Assembly: GCA_039105265.1 (NCBI GenBank)
Contig: JAPFFF010000052.1
Coordinates: 806,001-870,000, forward strand
Length of the DNA: 64,000 nt
Source of the DNA: Tritrichomonas musculus
Taxonomy: Eukaryota; Parabasalia; Tritrichomonadida; Tritrichomonadidae
Reading direction: 5' to 3'
Each line of letters opens with the position of its first letter. The first letter of the stretch is position 1. Shown here in pieces: positions 49,152 through 60,181 of this stretch. The translations under genes were made by a program, and so were the position numbers. The notes beneath the pieces are model-generated. The model was not told the DNA's origin. It worked only from the letters and a program-made list of their open reading frames with translations, and did not search any database.

Positions 49152-52124
49152 TTATGAAATAAACATAGATAAATAATTAATCATCTCTCGGAAATATCCG
49201 AAAGAAGACAACAGTTTCAGTCCAAACAAAACATTTTCTCTTTTTCCAATTAAAGAATTAGCAACCTCTAGAATGATTTCTTTTGCCTCCACACAATCTT
49301 TCCTTTGATCATTCAACATCAAAACAAAATATGCTTCTTCGTTTTTCCCATTCTTTGATAAAATTTCAGCTGCCTGAAAAACATCATTTTTCATCAGAAG
49401 GACTTTGACTGCCTCATCAATTAAATTGTTTGATAAGAAGTTCTTCACAATTGCCTGTGCTGCATCTGAACTTGTGCTGTAAACAGCCGCGAGCAGTATG
49501 TTGTTATAATAATTTTTGTCACTTGGACTGGACTTCAAGAAGATATCTTGGGCTTCTTGTAAATTGCCAAGTTTGAGGAAGTTCATTGATGAGATTGAAC
49601 TGAAATGTTTCTCTGTAGAAATGAGCATGTTCAACAGCTTTACACTGTTTCTTAGAGAAAGAGAGAAATCAGTATTATTTGAGAGAAATATCTGATCAGA
49701 AATCATCTCAATTAAATCTGTTTTTTTATTGTTGTTGTCATTCAATCGCTCTTTGATCTGGTCAATAAAAGCACTCTTTTTCTCTTGCCAAAGGAAGAAT
49801 GATGGAGGAAGAGATGCTTTAAACTCGTTGAATGCGTTGATTACAGCCAATCTATTGTAGTTCTTCAGTTTAATAAGAAAATTGTCCTTTGAAAACTGCT
49901 TGATTACTTCTGTCATTGATGAAATTATCCTTGCTTCTTTTGAAACAATGATGCCTTTATGATTGGAATCGACAATTACGTATCTCTCGTTTGAGCAAGG
50001 GATGATTAGATTGACAGCTTCTAACTTAATTTTCTCTGAATTCATTGAGCTAAAAACAACTTTGGCACTTTTTTGGCCAAAAAGAGCTTTTTCAATGATT
50101 GCATCAATTTTATCATTCAATATTAAAAGGGCACCGCCGTTTTCTGTACCAACTAGAATTCCTTTTACGTCCCAAGAGAGGAACGATGCTTGAAATTCGA
50201 AGAATGACTTAACCTTTTTAGTTGACGATCCTTTCTCCTTCAAATTTGTAAAGTATAGAAAGTTCGAGAGAGAAAAAACAAGCTTGTCTTCTAGAGGTGA
50301 AATGCTTCCAAGAAGACAGTCCTTATTACTGTTGATGCTGTCACTGAAATCAAATGATTTCATTAGTGTCAGATTAGATTGAGTGTCAAACAAGTAGGCC
50401 TTGCAGCGGTGAAGCACTACTCCCATGATTCTCCTAGTTTTAGAGAAGAAAACATTGGTTATTTGAATGCATTTTTTGCAGAACATTTTGGATAAGGGCT
50501 CACTAACTGTCCTCTCCAACAAGTCAATCAGATAAAGAGAGCACGAGCTCCACACAACAATTTTGCTTTGTGAAATCCATTTGACGCTTTCAAGGTCAAA
50601 TGTTTCATCATCAATTTTAAATGAAAAAGCTAATGAGTTTGAGTTGCCGTGAATTGTGTCATCGACATGGAACATTGATATTCCTGAATTCGAATCTTCA
50701 TCATCAGACACGCTTAGCATCTGCTCACTTTCCTCGCTTAGATTGCCAATCTGCGAGTCTTTGTCATTGTCTTCAGGCAATTTCACAATGGCTTGACTTT
50801 TTCTTCGAAAAAGTGGCTTTATGATTGATTCAGGAGTGTTGCATGTTAGTGCAACATTGTTGTTGCTTGTCAGGAAGGCAATCGAACCATCGCCAAAGTC
50901 GAAATCGACAATTCTACCGTCGATCAACTTGATCCTTTTGGTTATGAAAATTTTGTTTCTCTTGAACATTGCCTCAGTCAGCCAGTTTGACTCTGTCACC
51001 ATTAAAATCTTATCGTTGTGCCTTGAAAAAGTGAGAATCTCTTTCATTCCAAGATTCAAATTGAATTTTCGAATCCAGAAATTTCCAGAAAGTTGCCAGA
51101 CATTTATTTCATTGTCATTTCCAACAACAACTTTGTCACTCTCATTGTCAATGAAGAAGATGAACTTGCAGCGCCGCGACTGAATGAAAGGCAGCATTGT
51201 TCCATTTGAAATTGAGAGCAAAAAGGATGTACTATTTGTAGAAATTGTGACAAAGTCTTGGCTATTAGGATAAAATTGAAAGAAATTAATCCTATCGTCG
51301 GAGTTTCTGAGGCCCTTCAAATTTTGATAGATTTGAAGTGTGACACTTTCAATTTTGTCAACATTTTTGATAAATCCAAAAGTTTGGTTTTTTGATGATA
51401 TTCCAACTGTGTGACCGTTTACATCATCTTGGGTGATGAAATCAATGGATTTGGAAAATTCAATATCTGTCAAAATTTCAATTGTTTCTTGGCCGGCTAG
51501 TTCACAAATATAAAAATGTCCTTTTCGCGATCCTGCATAAAATCTGTTTTGCTTAAACGAACACCAGAGGATTGATATAATAGTATCTTCAAAAAGATAA
51601 TGTCCAATTCGTTCTTTTTTATCAAAATCATATACAACAAGATATCCTTTTTCAGATGACGCAGCTAAAATGGATTTTGGCAGGCTTGGTTCAAGATGTC
51701 CATCTGACCATGCCAATGCTGTGATAAAGGCTGCTTTTTGTGGTTGTTTGTATATTTTACCGATTGCCAATACATCAAAAGGTGAGAACATGAACATTGG
51801 TGACAAATTACCGTTTTTATCATTGGAAAAGATTGATAAACAACTTTCATTTGAACATGCAAAAAGTCCACATCGTCCCCATGAACTAAATATATATGTT
51901 GGATGATTATTATTGATTAATTTACTATCTATTCTGATATTATCACTTTGTTGAGCTGTTAAACTTGCAGATGAAGTTTGTTGGGTAATTTCTGAAGGTA
52001 ATTTTTTTTTAAAATTATCCATTTCAATAACAGAATAAGAAGATCTTCTAAGATTTGAATTATCTATTCCATAGCTTGAAGGTAAGAAAGGCCATTCTCT
52101 AAAAGATAGATTTATTGATGCCAT
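49152..52124 (-). CDS. WD-repeat protein, possibly WDR11-like, 990 aa
   Basis: The first ~780 residues show a run of beta-propeller-type blades, for example SSWGRCGLFACSNESCLSIF, SILAASSEKGYLVVYDFDKK, SDKVVVGNDNEINVWQLSGN and FLSWDVKGILVGTENGGALL. Two propellers separated by an acidic, Ser-rich loop (residues ~455-495) would fit the length. The last ~200 residues are helical with solenoid character (EAVKVLLMKNDVFQAAEILS, NGKNEEAYFVLM). Two propellers plus an alpha-solenoid is the layout of WDR11 and of several membrane-trafficking coat proteins; I favour WDR11-like but weakly. There is no signal peptide. The frame is uninterrupted and less AT-rich than its surroundings. The ATG at 52124 stands behind an A/T-rich leader. 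Confidence 0.7.
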   Translation of the reverse strand: MASINLSFREWPFLPSSYGIDNSNLRRSSYSVIEMDNFKKKLPSEITQQTSSASLTAQQSDNIRIDSKLINNNHPTYIFSSWGRCGLFACSNESCLSIFSNDKNGNLSPMFMFSPFDVLAIGKIYKQPQKAAFITALAWSDGHLEPSLPKSILAASSEKGYLVVYDFDKKERIGHYLFEDTIISILWCSFKQNRFYAGSRKGHFYICELAGQETIEILTDIEFSKSIDFITQDDVNGHTVGISSKNQTFGFIKNVDKIESVTLQIYQNLKGLRNSDDRINFFQFYPNSQDFVTISTNSTSFLLSISNGTMLPFIQSRRCKFIFFIDNESDKVVVGNDNEINVWQLSGNFWIRKFNLNLGMKEILTFSRHNDKILMVTESNWLTEAMFKRNKIFITKRIKLIDGRIVDFDFGDGSIAFLTSNNNVALTCNTPESIIKPLFRRKSQAIVKLPEDNDKDSQIGNLSEESEQMLSVSDDEDSNSGISMFHVDDTIHGNSNSLAFSFKIDDETFDLESVKWISQSKIVVWSSCSLYLIDLLERTVSEPLSKMFCKKCIQITNVFFSKTRRIMGVVLHRCKAYLFDTQSNLTLMKSFDFSDSINSNKDCLLGSISPLEDKLVFSLSNFLYFTNLKEKGSSTKKVKSFFEFQASFLSWDVKGILVGTENGGALLILNDKIDAIIEKALFGQKSAKVVFSSMNSEKIKLEAVNLIIPCSNERYVIVDSNHKGIIVSKEARIISSMTEVIKQFSKDNFLIKLKNYNRLAVINAFNEFKASLPPSFFLWQEKKSAFIDQIKERLNDNNNKKTDLIEMISDQIFLSNNTDFSLSLRNSVKLLNMLISTEKHFSSISSMNFLKLGNLQEAQDIFLKSSPSDKNYYNNILLAAVYSTSSDAAQAIVKNFLSNNLIDEAVKVLLMKNDVFQAAEILSKNGKNEEAYFVLMLNDQRKDCVEAKEIILEVANSLIGKRENVLFGLKLLSSFGYFREMINYLSMFIS

Positions 52125-54250
52125 ATCAAAAAAAAACTAATTTTTTATTTTTTTTCAAAATATATAATATCGTAAGATGATTAAAATGAAAGCATTCAAT
52201 ATATTCAAAATTTTGTAGTTCAAAAAAAAGTTATGACTTGGAAAAAGTTATTATAGCCAAAACTATTCAATTTTGTATCAAAATTTCTATGGTGTATTTG
52301 AATGATTTACCCCATAATTCATTCAATTATTCAATAAAATTTCAATAACCAACCAAAAAAGTGAAATAATAATTTGTAGCTTTATTTTTCTCCAATATTT
52401 TTCTGTAATTTGAGAATCTATATTGGCTTCTTATAGATGGAATCTTTTAGCTCACATCATACTTTGATCAATTCCTCAAAAATTTCGAAGAAAAACTGGT
52501 TTCTGGCCATTTTTGTTTAAATTTATGAAGTAAATTCTCCCATAAGATTATATATTATACTCTTTCTTTAAATTATAAAAGTCAAAGAACAAAATAAGGA
52601 TTACTTAAAAATGCAATTAACTTGAATCATTAGCTCGATGTAACTTTTTGGATAGTTTATATTCAGAAAAAATTGTATAATTCAAATGGAATTTTGTTTT
52701 AAGTTTAATGCTTTTTAAAAAAATGCAAATATCTTAAAAAATAAATGTAATTTTTTAATTTTTTTACACTCATACCCAGGGTTGACCAATGTTGAAGTTG
52801 AAATTGTTGAAAAAGGGTGACATTCTTTACGTTGAATATCAACGTAAGGAAGTTATTTTCGTTCATTGCAACCGTTTTAATTTGGTCTTAATTTGTTAAT
52901 AACTTTGAAATAACTTTGATTTAAAAAATTACTTAAAAACTTGATAAATTTTGTCAACAAATTATTTTCAAAAATAGAAAGGTGGAAGATAAACCTTTTA
53001 CATTTTTAATAAAAAAAAGTCACTCATTTGATGATATTTAAAGCCAATCTCAAAATATAGTTTATTATTTACATTTTAGTGATTTAAAGTGATTGTATAT
53101 TAATAATACCTTTCAAATATATTAAGATAATTAAAGATTATTATAAGTAAATTGAGAACTTTACACCTTTTTCATTCAAATTTTTACTTGTATCATTTAA
53201 TGATTGCATCGTATATATTGTGTACACATTATTTTTAAAGAAAATCCTGGAAGTAGATCTTTCTTTCAATTAAAAAAAGATTACAAAATTTTGACACGTT
53301 AAAAAAACGGTACTGCGATTATACCTTCTAATGGTAAACTAAAAAAATGGACCCGACCCTTTTTTTTCGGGTAGGGTAATTACCCACCATTCAAGTGAAG
53401 TGTTTAAGTATTACCCGATTATTTTTCTTTAATTATTCATTTAATTTATAATAATAAATAATAAATATTAATTTTTTTCATTAATAATTTTGATTTCTTG
53501 ATTCATTTTCAATATCTGATTCAAACTTTAAGGAAAATTTTCCTCTGAAAAAGCTGATATAAATTCAATTTCAATTTTTTTTTGATATTATAATATTACA
53601 TTTATAACTTTATTCTAAACCCAACAAATAACATAATTAATATTAAATTTTCATATTATGATTATTATTCCATAAAAAAAATGAATTTTTTTGGAATCAC
53701 TTAAATTGATATCATCCAAAAATATGATATAGTACCAATTTACATCTCAAATATTATCAATAGAATATCTGACAAGAATAATAATAACATCATTAAAGAA
53801 ATGGTCTGGTAAAAAATTACCATCTTTATAAATGGCCGGGTAAAATTTTACCTTTATTTATACTGAATATAAAATTTTAATTTAATTATATATAAAAGAT
53901 TTGGTTTATATCGCACAATAATATGGCTCTTTTCACCTTCTTCAAAAGAATTAATTGAAATGAATTATATTCATAAATAAATATAATATTTTGTTGAGAT
54001 ATAAATATTTTGCCGGTATCGATGAAAAATTGTAAAAGGTAATGTTAGGTTTTTTTTTAAACACTCATACCATTTTCTATTAAACCGTCAGGAAAAAAAT
54101 TGAATGCGATTTTCCGACATTTTAGTCTTTTTTCAATTGAAATTTCAATATGAAATATTTCCGAAAAATTGAATGGAAAAATATTTCAATATGAAATATT
54201 TCCGAAAAATTGAATGTGAATTCACAAAAAAAAAATACTGTAGCTTTACT
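52125..54250. other. Intergenic region with repeats
   Basis: An inverted copy of the CGGTACTG repeat lies at 53272-53315. Several GGGTAATTACCC-type palindromes stand near 53365-53400 and 53820-53860. A 30-base unit ending CCGAAAAATTGAATG is duplicated in tandem at 54146-54216. No gene was recognised. Confidence 0.5.
54146..54216 (+). repeat. Tandem duplication upstream of the AIG1-like gene
   Basis: CAATATGAAATATTTCCGAA with its continuation to GAATG occurs twice, 41 bases apart. It includes an in-frame ATG at 54173 that could be mistaken for the start of the following gene. Confidence 0.8.
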
Positions 54251-54257
54251 TCATTTT
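54251..54257 (+). promoter_or_regulatory. Initiator box of the AIG1-like gene
   Basis: TCATTTT matches the trichomonad initiator consensus and lies 9 bases before the ATG at 54266. It argues for that start, because transcription from here would exclude the upstream ATG at 54173. Confidence 0.55.
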
Positions 54258-54265
54258 GTATTAAT

Positions 54266-56494
54266 ATGGCTTCAAGAAACATCAAAGATGCATTTGCATT
54301 TTTTAACAATTTAGTGTCCCAAAATGCAAGTAAAGAAGTGATCGACCCCCTGGGCCAAAGAAAAGAAAAACAACAACAAATTGAAAAAAATAAGGAAATT
54401 AAAGAAGGAAAAATTAAAAATGAAAAAGAACAAAAATTAAAGAAAGAAGATAAAGATGAAATTGAATATATAAAAAATGAAGAAAGGAAAAGCGAAGAAG
54501 AAAAGGCTCCATTACGAACAATTCGATTTGTGATTTTTGGAAGTATTGGGGTTGGTAAAAGTACTTTCGGGAATGCTCTTTTGTTCGAAAATGCTTTTCG
54601 ATCCAATGATACATTTGAATCTTGTACCAAAGCCCCAATATCACATAGTCATATTGTCAACGGTGTTAAAATCATTGTTACAGACACAGTTGGTTTTAAT
54701 GATCCTGAATACGAAGACGAACAATCACTTAAAGACCTTGTCCAATATTTCCAAAATGATTTTCAAGGTCCAATTAATTATTTTCTTCTTCTTCAAAAAT
54801 TCAACGATCGTTTCTCAACAGACATGGTTAAAAACATTAACATGCTTCTCACATCATTTGTTGGACCAATTCCCACGCAAAATATCAAAATTGTTCTTAC
54901 ACATGCCAAAGGTACAGAAAAAAAACAACAAGAAAAAATATCTGAACTAAAAAATCAAATTTTAAAGATATTTAATGATTTCCCGCTTAATATAAAAGAA
55001 CAAGTAAAAAAAATTCCCATTTTAGTTGTCAATAATCACCCAAAACCAGAAAAGAGGACTCCTCTTCCATCTGAAATTAATCCTTTCAAACTAAATCACC
55101 CTCCTGCTATTGATCCTCGTCGATTCAGTCCTGAAGGATATTCTTTAACCGAAAAAATCATTGTTGAAGAAGGCTTTATTGACAAAAAGATAGGTGATGG
55201 AATTCAAATTTTTGCGACATTAGTTCATCGAAAACGGACTGAATTCACCTCATTTGATAAGAACACTATCACTTACAGCCAATGGGAAAATATTGATGGA
55301 CAAGAACCTCGTTCACTTTGTATCCAAAAGGCAGAATATGGCCAAGATTATGAAGATAAAAAAGAAATAATCGAAAAAAAAGATAATCAAACAATTAAAA
55401 GCACCATTCATTATTCATTCAAAAATAAGCGCATTGAACGAATTAAATTTAACAAAAAAGAAAAACAAGGAGAAAAAGAAGAAAATAGTGAAGTTTTTTA
55501 TGAACTTACTGAAACATTATATGTTGATAAACGAGAAATTAAATTTACCAGGTCCAAAATTGACAATGACATTACTATAATTTATTCAGAATGGTACCCC
55601 GACCCAAAAAGTGAGATAAAGTACGAAATTCAAGAAATTACTCGCCCATTTGAAATAATCAAAGAAAGTGGTAACTCAAAAACGAAAATCTTTGGTGAAG
55701 AAACACAAAAACTCAAGATTGAATATAAAAGAGGTCCATCTGGCGAATGGGAAAAGCGTCAAACAAGTATCGAACAAGATTGGCATGCAACAAAAACAAA
55801 TCAAAATGTTACAACAAGAGAAATACGTAACAAAGTATCAGACAAAAATGAATATAAACTCAATCCAGAACAACACATACTTATTCATGAAACATGGCAA
55901 GAAGAACGTACTGTTACGTTTTATGATAATGGAAAGAAAACAAAAACCCAGTGGATAAAAATCCCAGGAACAGAAAGAACAACAACAACAATAAAAGAAA
56001 CAAAATATCGATTACAAGAGATTGAAAGTCCAAATTCATCTTACAAATACTATACTAAAATGGAAACGGCATATGAAGCTCTTGAACACGTCCAAAAAAC
56101 AACTGATTTCGAAAAATATCGCGAAAAACAAGAAATTACTTATATCGATGGAATAATGACGAATAAGACTCAATGGAATAAAGTTTTTAACTCAGAAGAA
56201 AAATATACAAGAATTGAAATATATGAAATTAAAGGAACTAAAGATCAAAATTATATTCGCATGCATAATCATGGCAGGGATTCATGTGGAACACATTACC
56301 ATTATTTTGGTGTAAATCATTACACACCATTTTTTGGAACTGAAGAACGTTTTATTTCAAGAATCTATAAAAAAGGATCCATTTTACCAATAGAAGAAAA
56401 AATAGGTAAATGGAAGAATTTAATTCTTATTGATGACCCAGGAAATTGGCAATGTATTGAAGATGGTATTTCAAGTAAGGTCAAAAAATTTTAA
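54266..56494 (+). CDS. AIG1/GIMAP-like GTPase with long beta-rich tail
   Basis: From the preferred start (MASRNIKDAFAFFNNLVSQN) the product is 742 aa. A Lys/Glu-rich helix is followed by a GTPase domain: P-loop FGSIGVGKSTFGN near residue 92, a switch region FESCTKAPISH, G3 DTVGF near 138 and THAKG at the G4 position near 210. This pattern belongs to AIG1/IMAP septin-like GTPases, which form membrane-associated scaffolds. The remaining ~480 residues consist of repeated strand pairs with a YSEW- or TQW-type turn (TITYSQWENIDGQ, IIYSEWYPDPKS, KTKTQWIKIPG, NKTQWNKVF). I know of no named domain for them, and they read like an extended beta repeat or fibre. No transmembrane helix is visible. Frame intact. 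Confidence 0.8.
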   Translation: MASRNIKDAFAFFNNLVSQNASKEVIDPLGQRKEKQQQIEKNKEIKEGKIKNEKEQKLKKEDKDEIEYIKNEERKSEEEKAPLRTIRFVIFGSIGVGKSTFGNALLFENAFRSNDTFESCTKAPISHSHIVNGVKIIVTDTVGFNDPEYEDEQSLKDLVQYFQNDFQGPINYFLLLQKFNDRFSTDMVKNINMLLTSFVGPIPTQNIKIVLTHAKGTEKKQQEKISELKNQILKIFNDFPLNIKEQVKKIPILVVNNHPKPEKRTPLPSEINPFKLNHPPAIDPRRFSPEGYSLTEKIIVEEGFIDKKIGDGIQIFATLVHRKRTEFTSFDKNTITYSQWENIDGQEPRSLCIQKAEYGQDYEDKKEIIEKKDNQTIKSTIHYSFKNKRIERIKFNKKEKQGEKEENSEVFYELTETLYVDKREIKFTRSKIDNDITIIYSEWYPDPKSEIKYEIQEITRPFEIIKESGNSKTKIFGEETQKLKIEYKRGPSGEWEKRQTSIEQDWHATKTNQNVTTREIRNKVSDKNEYKLNPEQHILIHETWQEERTVTFYDNGKKTKTQWIKIPGTERTTTTIKETKYRLQEIESPNSSYKYYTKMETAYEALEHVQKTTDFEKYREKQEITYIDGIMTNKTQWNKVFNSEEKYTRIEIYEIKGTKDQNYIRMHNHGRDSCGTHYHYFGVNHYTPFFGTEERFISRIYKKGSILPIEEKIGKWKNLILIDDPGNWQCIEDGISSKVKKF

Positions 56495-56961
56495 AACATC
56501 TTTTTAATCAAACTTTGATTAAAAATTCTTTAATAACTCTAAAAATTACTTAAAAAATCCTTATACTTTTTTTTTTTGGAGTATTCATGTGACTTAACGT
56601 CTTTGATAATTTTTATTATTGCATTTTTTCAGCCAATTTAAAGTTTTGAAGACTCAGATTAAGAGAAGCAAGTTTTTTGCCTGTGAAAATTGAATTGAGC
56701 ATGCTTTTTTGAAAAAATAATGTAAAAATATTTTTACTCAATTTATAATATATATCAGATATTTAAGAAAAAGTTGTTAAAAGACAATGACAAATTGACA
56801 ATGAATTTTTTTGCAAAAAAGTAAAATATTTAAAAATTCGCTCGTCAAATTTTTATAACGTTTGTTATTTAATTCCAGGATGTTTATTTTATTCTAGGAT
56901 AACCGTTTAAGATATTTAAATATTTAACCATGCCGATTATCCACCAAAATATCAATTCTTT

Positions 56962-57075
56962 TATCAATGTAAATCATTAAAACAAATTGAAATTCCATTT
57001 TCTGTTGCAATGATCGGTGAGCATACATTTTTATCTTTTACTTCTTTGATTGAGGTGAAAATTTCATATCACTGA
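56962..57075 (+). pseudogene. BspA-like LRR fragment
   Basis: Thirty-seven codons ending in a stop read YQCKSLKQIEIPFSVAMIGE, then THTFLSF-like and SLIEVKI, one and a half LRR_5/BspA units. It is an isolated remnant without a start. Confidence 0.65.
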
Positions 57076-57097
57076 AGATGAAGTTTTGTAAGTCTTT

Positions 57098-57275
57098 AAA
57101 AATTCTATGAGTTATCACAAAATTAATTGACTTAAAAAAAATTATTTCTTGAGTATTTTTGCTATATTTTGGTATATATAAATTATATAAATTACATATC
57201 ATTTATTTCTATTCTTCTTTTAAGCCTATTCCCTTTTTTCAATAAAAATTTAAAAGTTGAAAGGAGTAAAAATTT
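57098..57275 (-). repeat. Inverted copy of the 41876-42056 repeat
   Basis: The reverse complement of this segment matches the stretch after the Sel1 pseudogene at many positions, including AAAGAAGAATAGAAATAAAT. See that entry. Confidence 0.6.
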
Positions 57276-58718
57276 TACAAAAATGATCGGAATGGTGAAA
57301 TTTTAAAGTTTTAAACTTTTTCCGAAATAATAACCATTGAATTTTATTTTCTATGAGTTTTTTCAATATTGAAATGTTTACAAAAAAATATGATAGTGGT
57401 TCGTTAAATGTATTTATTAGAAAAAATACTAATAATTCAATTATATTGAGTTTTTTCAGATAATAACTTTTTGGCCAAAAAGAATTACATTTGCAAAAAA
57501 GAATTACATATTATTTGCAATTATTTATAAATGCTTTTATTCATAAATTAGATGTAATTATGAGTAAAAATTGATGTAACTTTATTGTTGCTGTGAGGTT
57601 TGCAGGATATGTGCTCTACAAAAATGTAAAATAGAAATAAAATATTTATAAAAGAAAAAATATTGTTCTTAACAGATTGCTATGATTGGTTGTCGTGCCC
57701 ACATATTATTGTTCTTTCTTATAAATATTGAAGTTGTTCATTTTTATTTCAAAAGTTTTAGAGATAATTTTCATTCTTCAGAGGTGAGGCTGCGAAAATT
57801 TTTGGTATTTTTTAATAATATTAATACATATTATTTTATTCCAGAATTAAATGTTATTTATGATAATTTCACTAATATTTTTTTCAGATTTTTAGCTATA
57901 AATCTATTTTTAAAATTGAATTATTTATATCTTATTATAATTTCAATTTTATCTTAATAAAAAAATTCTATTTATTCAAAATAATAAATAATTTAATTAT
58001 TAATATTTAATATATAGATGTGAATATAATATTAAAATCTTCGACTAAGAATTATAAAACAAATAATGATTTTTTATGATTTAACTAACTATCATCATAT
58101 TATAAGCATGATTTTTTTAGTAAATTATTGATAAATATTAAAATAAATACTTATTGCGATGTTGATACCAAAATAAATAAAATTATTTGGATATTTGTGA
58201 AGTTTACATCACTAACGTATATAGAATTATATTCAATATTAAACCTCAATCCTAGCTAAAATTGTAAAAAAAAATTTAAAAATATTTTGATATGTTTGCC
58301 AGCACCAGATAAGTTAAGAGATAAACTATAGTTATCCCTTTGGTCTTTAATATAGAAGAAAATTTCTCTTTAAATTGAAAAATATTTTTTTGAATTTTGA
58401 CCAAAAACGCATTTATTGAATAACTTTCTTATTAAAAAATAGAGATCATCTATATACAAATGCAATTTAATGGTTGAAAAGAAAAAATAATGACGAATAT
58501 ATGAATTATGACATTTTGAAATATCAATACAATTTCAATTTTTTTTGATTAAATCTGAAAAAAAGTATATGATATGAAAAGGTAACAACACCATAATACT
58601 ATATTTTTAATTTATTTTTAATTTTGTTGATTATTATTCCTAAAAAAGTTCATTTAAAATTTCGCAGTCTCACCTCTCATTCTTCTCAATTTATAAAAAT
58701 ATTGATAAACTTGAATTA

Positions 58719-59917
58719 GGCCTTCATTTTTGGACTTAGGAAATTCATTTTTTTGGACCATTTTGGACATGATTTGGACATTGATTTTAGACAGAAATTT
58801 TTCGATATCCACAATAAATGAAAAATTTTTAAAAAACAAATCTTTAAATTTTTTGTATAAAAAAGCTGAGTTTTTCTTTTACAAATAAAATTTGATAAAA
58901 AAAATTAATTTAAAAATATATTTTTATTCAAAAAATTGAGAGAAATTTCTTCAAAATTTCTGATTTTTTTTTTTTTTTTTTTTTTCCAAATTTTTCTCAT
59001 GTCCAAAAAATCTGACAAACATGTCCAAAAAACCGTAAAAAAGTGAAATTGAAAACTTTATATGAGTTTTTGAAAGCTTTACGATGTCCAAAAAAACCGC
59101 TTTCATATGTCCAAAAAATTGATAGAGAAATAATAGAGATTTTTTTCATATATAAACCATTCAATATTACATTAATTCTAATCGACGATTAAAATGTCAA
59201 AATCTTAACTCCGATTTGATGAAAAGTCAAACTTTAATCAAAATCATTTATTCAAGTCAATTTTAAATCGACTCGGTTTATATCTGTATTATAAAAGCGA
59301 TACAATTATCCGGAAATTTTCGAAAACTCGATTATCAAGTCTGAGAATCAAGATATCAGCATTTATAACACAGATAAAGCCTTATCATAAGATGAATGTT
59401 CTCAGTTATATAAAAGTTTTAAAAGTAATTTGGGCCATCTTACACTTCGAATCGTTTCTATTGGAATCAAACCGCAAACGATTTATTTCAAAGCAACTAT
59501 ATATATTGCTTGCGACAATGGAACAAATTAAAGCATTGAAACAATAAAATCGAGATTATAAGTTAATAATTGTTCAGCTTTAATTTACATATAAAGCATT
59601 AAATAAATTTATTATTATAATATGAATCTAGTTTATGCTTTTAAGATATTACTTAAATAAACATTTCAATTAAATAGAAAATTAACCACATATAATTTAT
59701 CAAAAAGTTGTATTTACTAAGAAAAAGTGAACGTAATTAATTCCAAAATAAGACTATCGTAGATCTAATATTTTTTCAAATTTGCAATAAATGTTGAAGA
59801 AAATTATAAGTAGAAAAATTTTCTATAAATTTTTTAAAAATTTTTGATGTGATCGTTTTTCTCACAAAAAAAAAAAAAGACATGGTTTTACGAATTGATG
59901 TCCAAAAATGAAGGCCT
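58719..59917. repeat. 1.2-kb TA-flanked element with TGTCCAAAAA repeats
   Basis: The ends are perfect 17-bp inverted repeats, GGCCTTCATTTTTGGAC, with TA directly outside both (58717-58718 and 59918-59919). TGTCCAAAAA or TTTTTGGAC occurs at least eight times inside, clustered within the first 400 bases. No reading frame with protein character is present. A non-autonomous Tc1/mariner-like element whose internal repeats are part of its own end sequence. Confidence 0.75.
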
Positions 59918-60168
59918 AACTTGAATATTTTTAATGTTGTTTTTTGTAAAATAGTATATTGTAATATACGAAAAAAAAATTTGTTTTGAAATTTATTTTT
60001 TTATAACAAAACCCATTGCAAAATAATCATTAAAAATGGTTATTTTAAAAACTTTTTTCAGGATTTTTTAAAATTAAATTGTTTTTAATATATATTAATA
60101 AATAATGGAATTTTAAAAAAGTTAAGACTTTTTCATTAGTCTCTATTGAATTTTAAAAAGAAAAAATA

Positions 60169-60175
60169 TCACTTT
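60169..60175 (+). promoter_or_regulatory. Initiator box of the mannitol-dehydrogenase-type gene
   Basis: TCACTTT matches the trichomonad initiator consensus and stands 11 bases before the ATG at 60182, the usual distance. It shows that this broken gene once had a proper host promoter. Confidence 0.55.
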
Positions 60176-60181
60176 TGCCTA

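Larger units (their letters stand above)
56495..58718. other. Intergenic region with gene-family debris
   Basis: Contains a BspA fragment at 56962-57075 and an inverted repeat copy at 57098-57275 (see separate entries). The rest, including a hydrophobic frame at 57682-57957, has no support as coding. Confidence 0.5.

Noticed and set aside
52830-52860. Palindrome TTACGTTGAATATCAACGTAA as an operator
   Set aside because: The centre does not pair fully, it is isolated, and no gene starts nearby.
53365-53860. Possible MITE with GGGTAATTACCC-type ends
   Set aside because: The facing ends agree only over a few short palindromic blocks and I could not find matching flanking duplications.
57682-57957. 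Hydrophobic 91-codon frame
   Set aside because: The residue content is what random AT-rich sequence gives; no membrane-protein pattern, no promoter box and no relative recognised.
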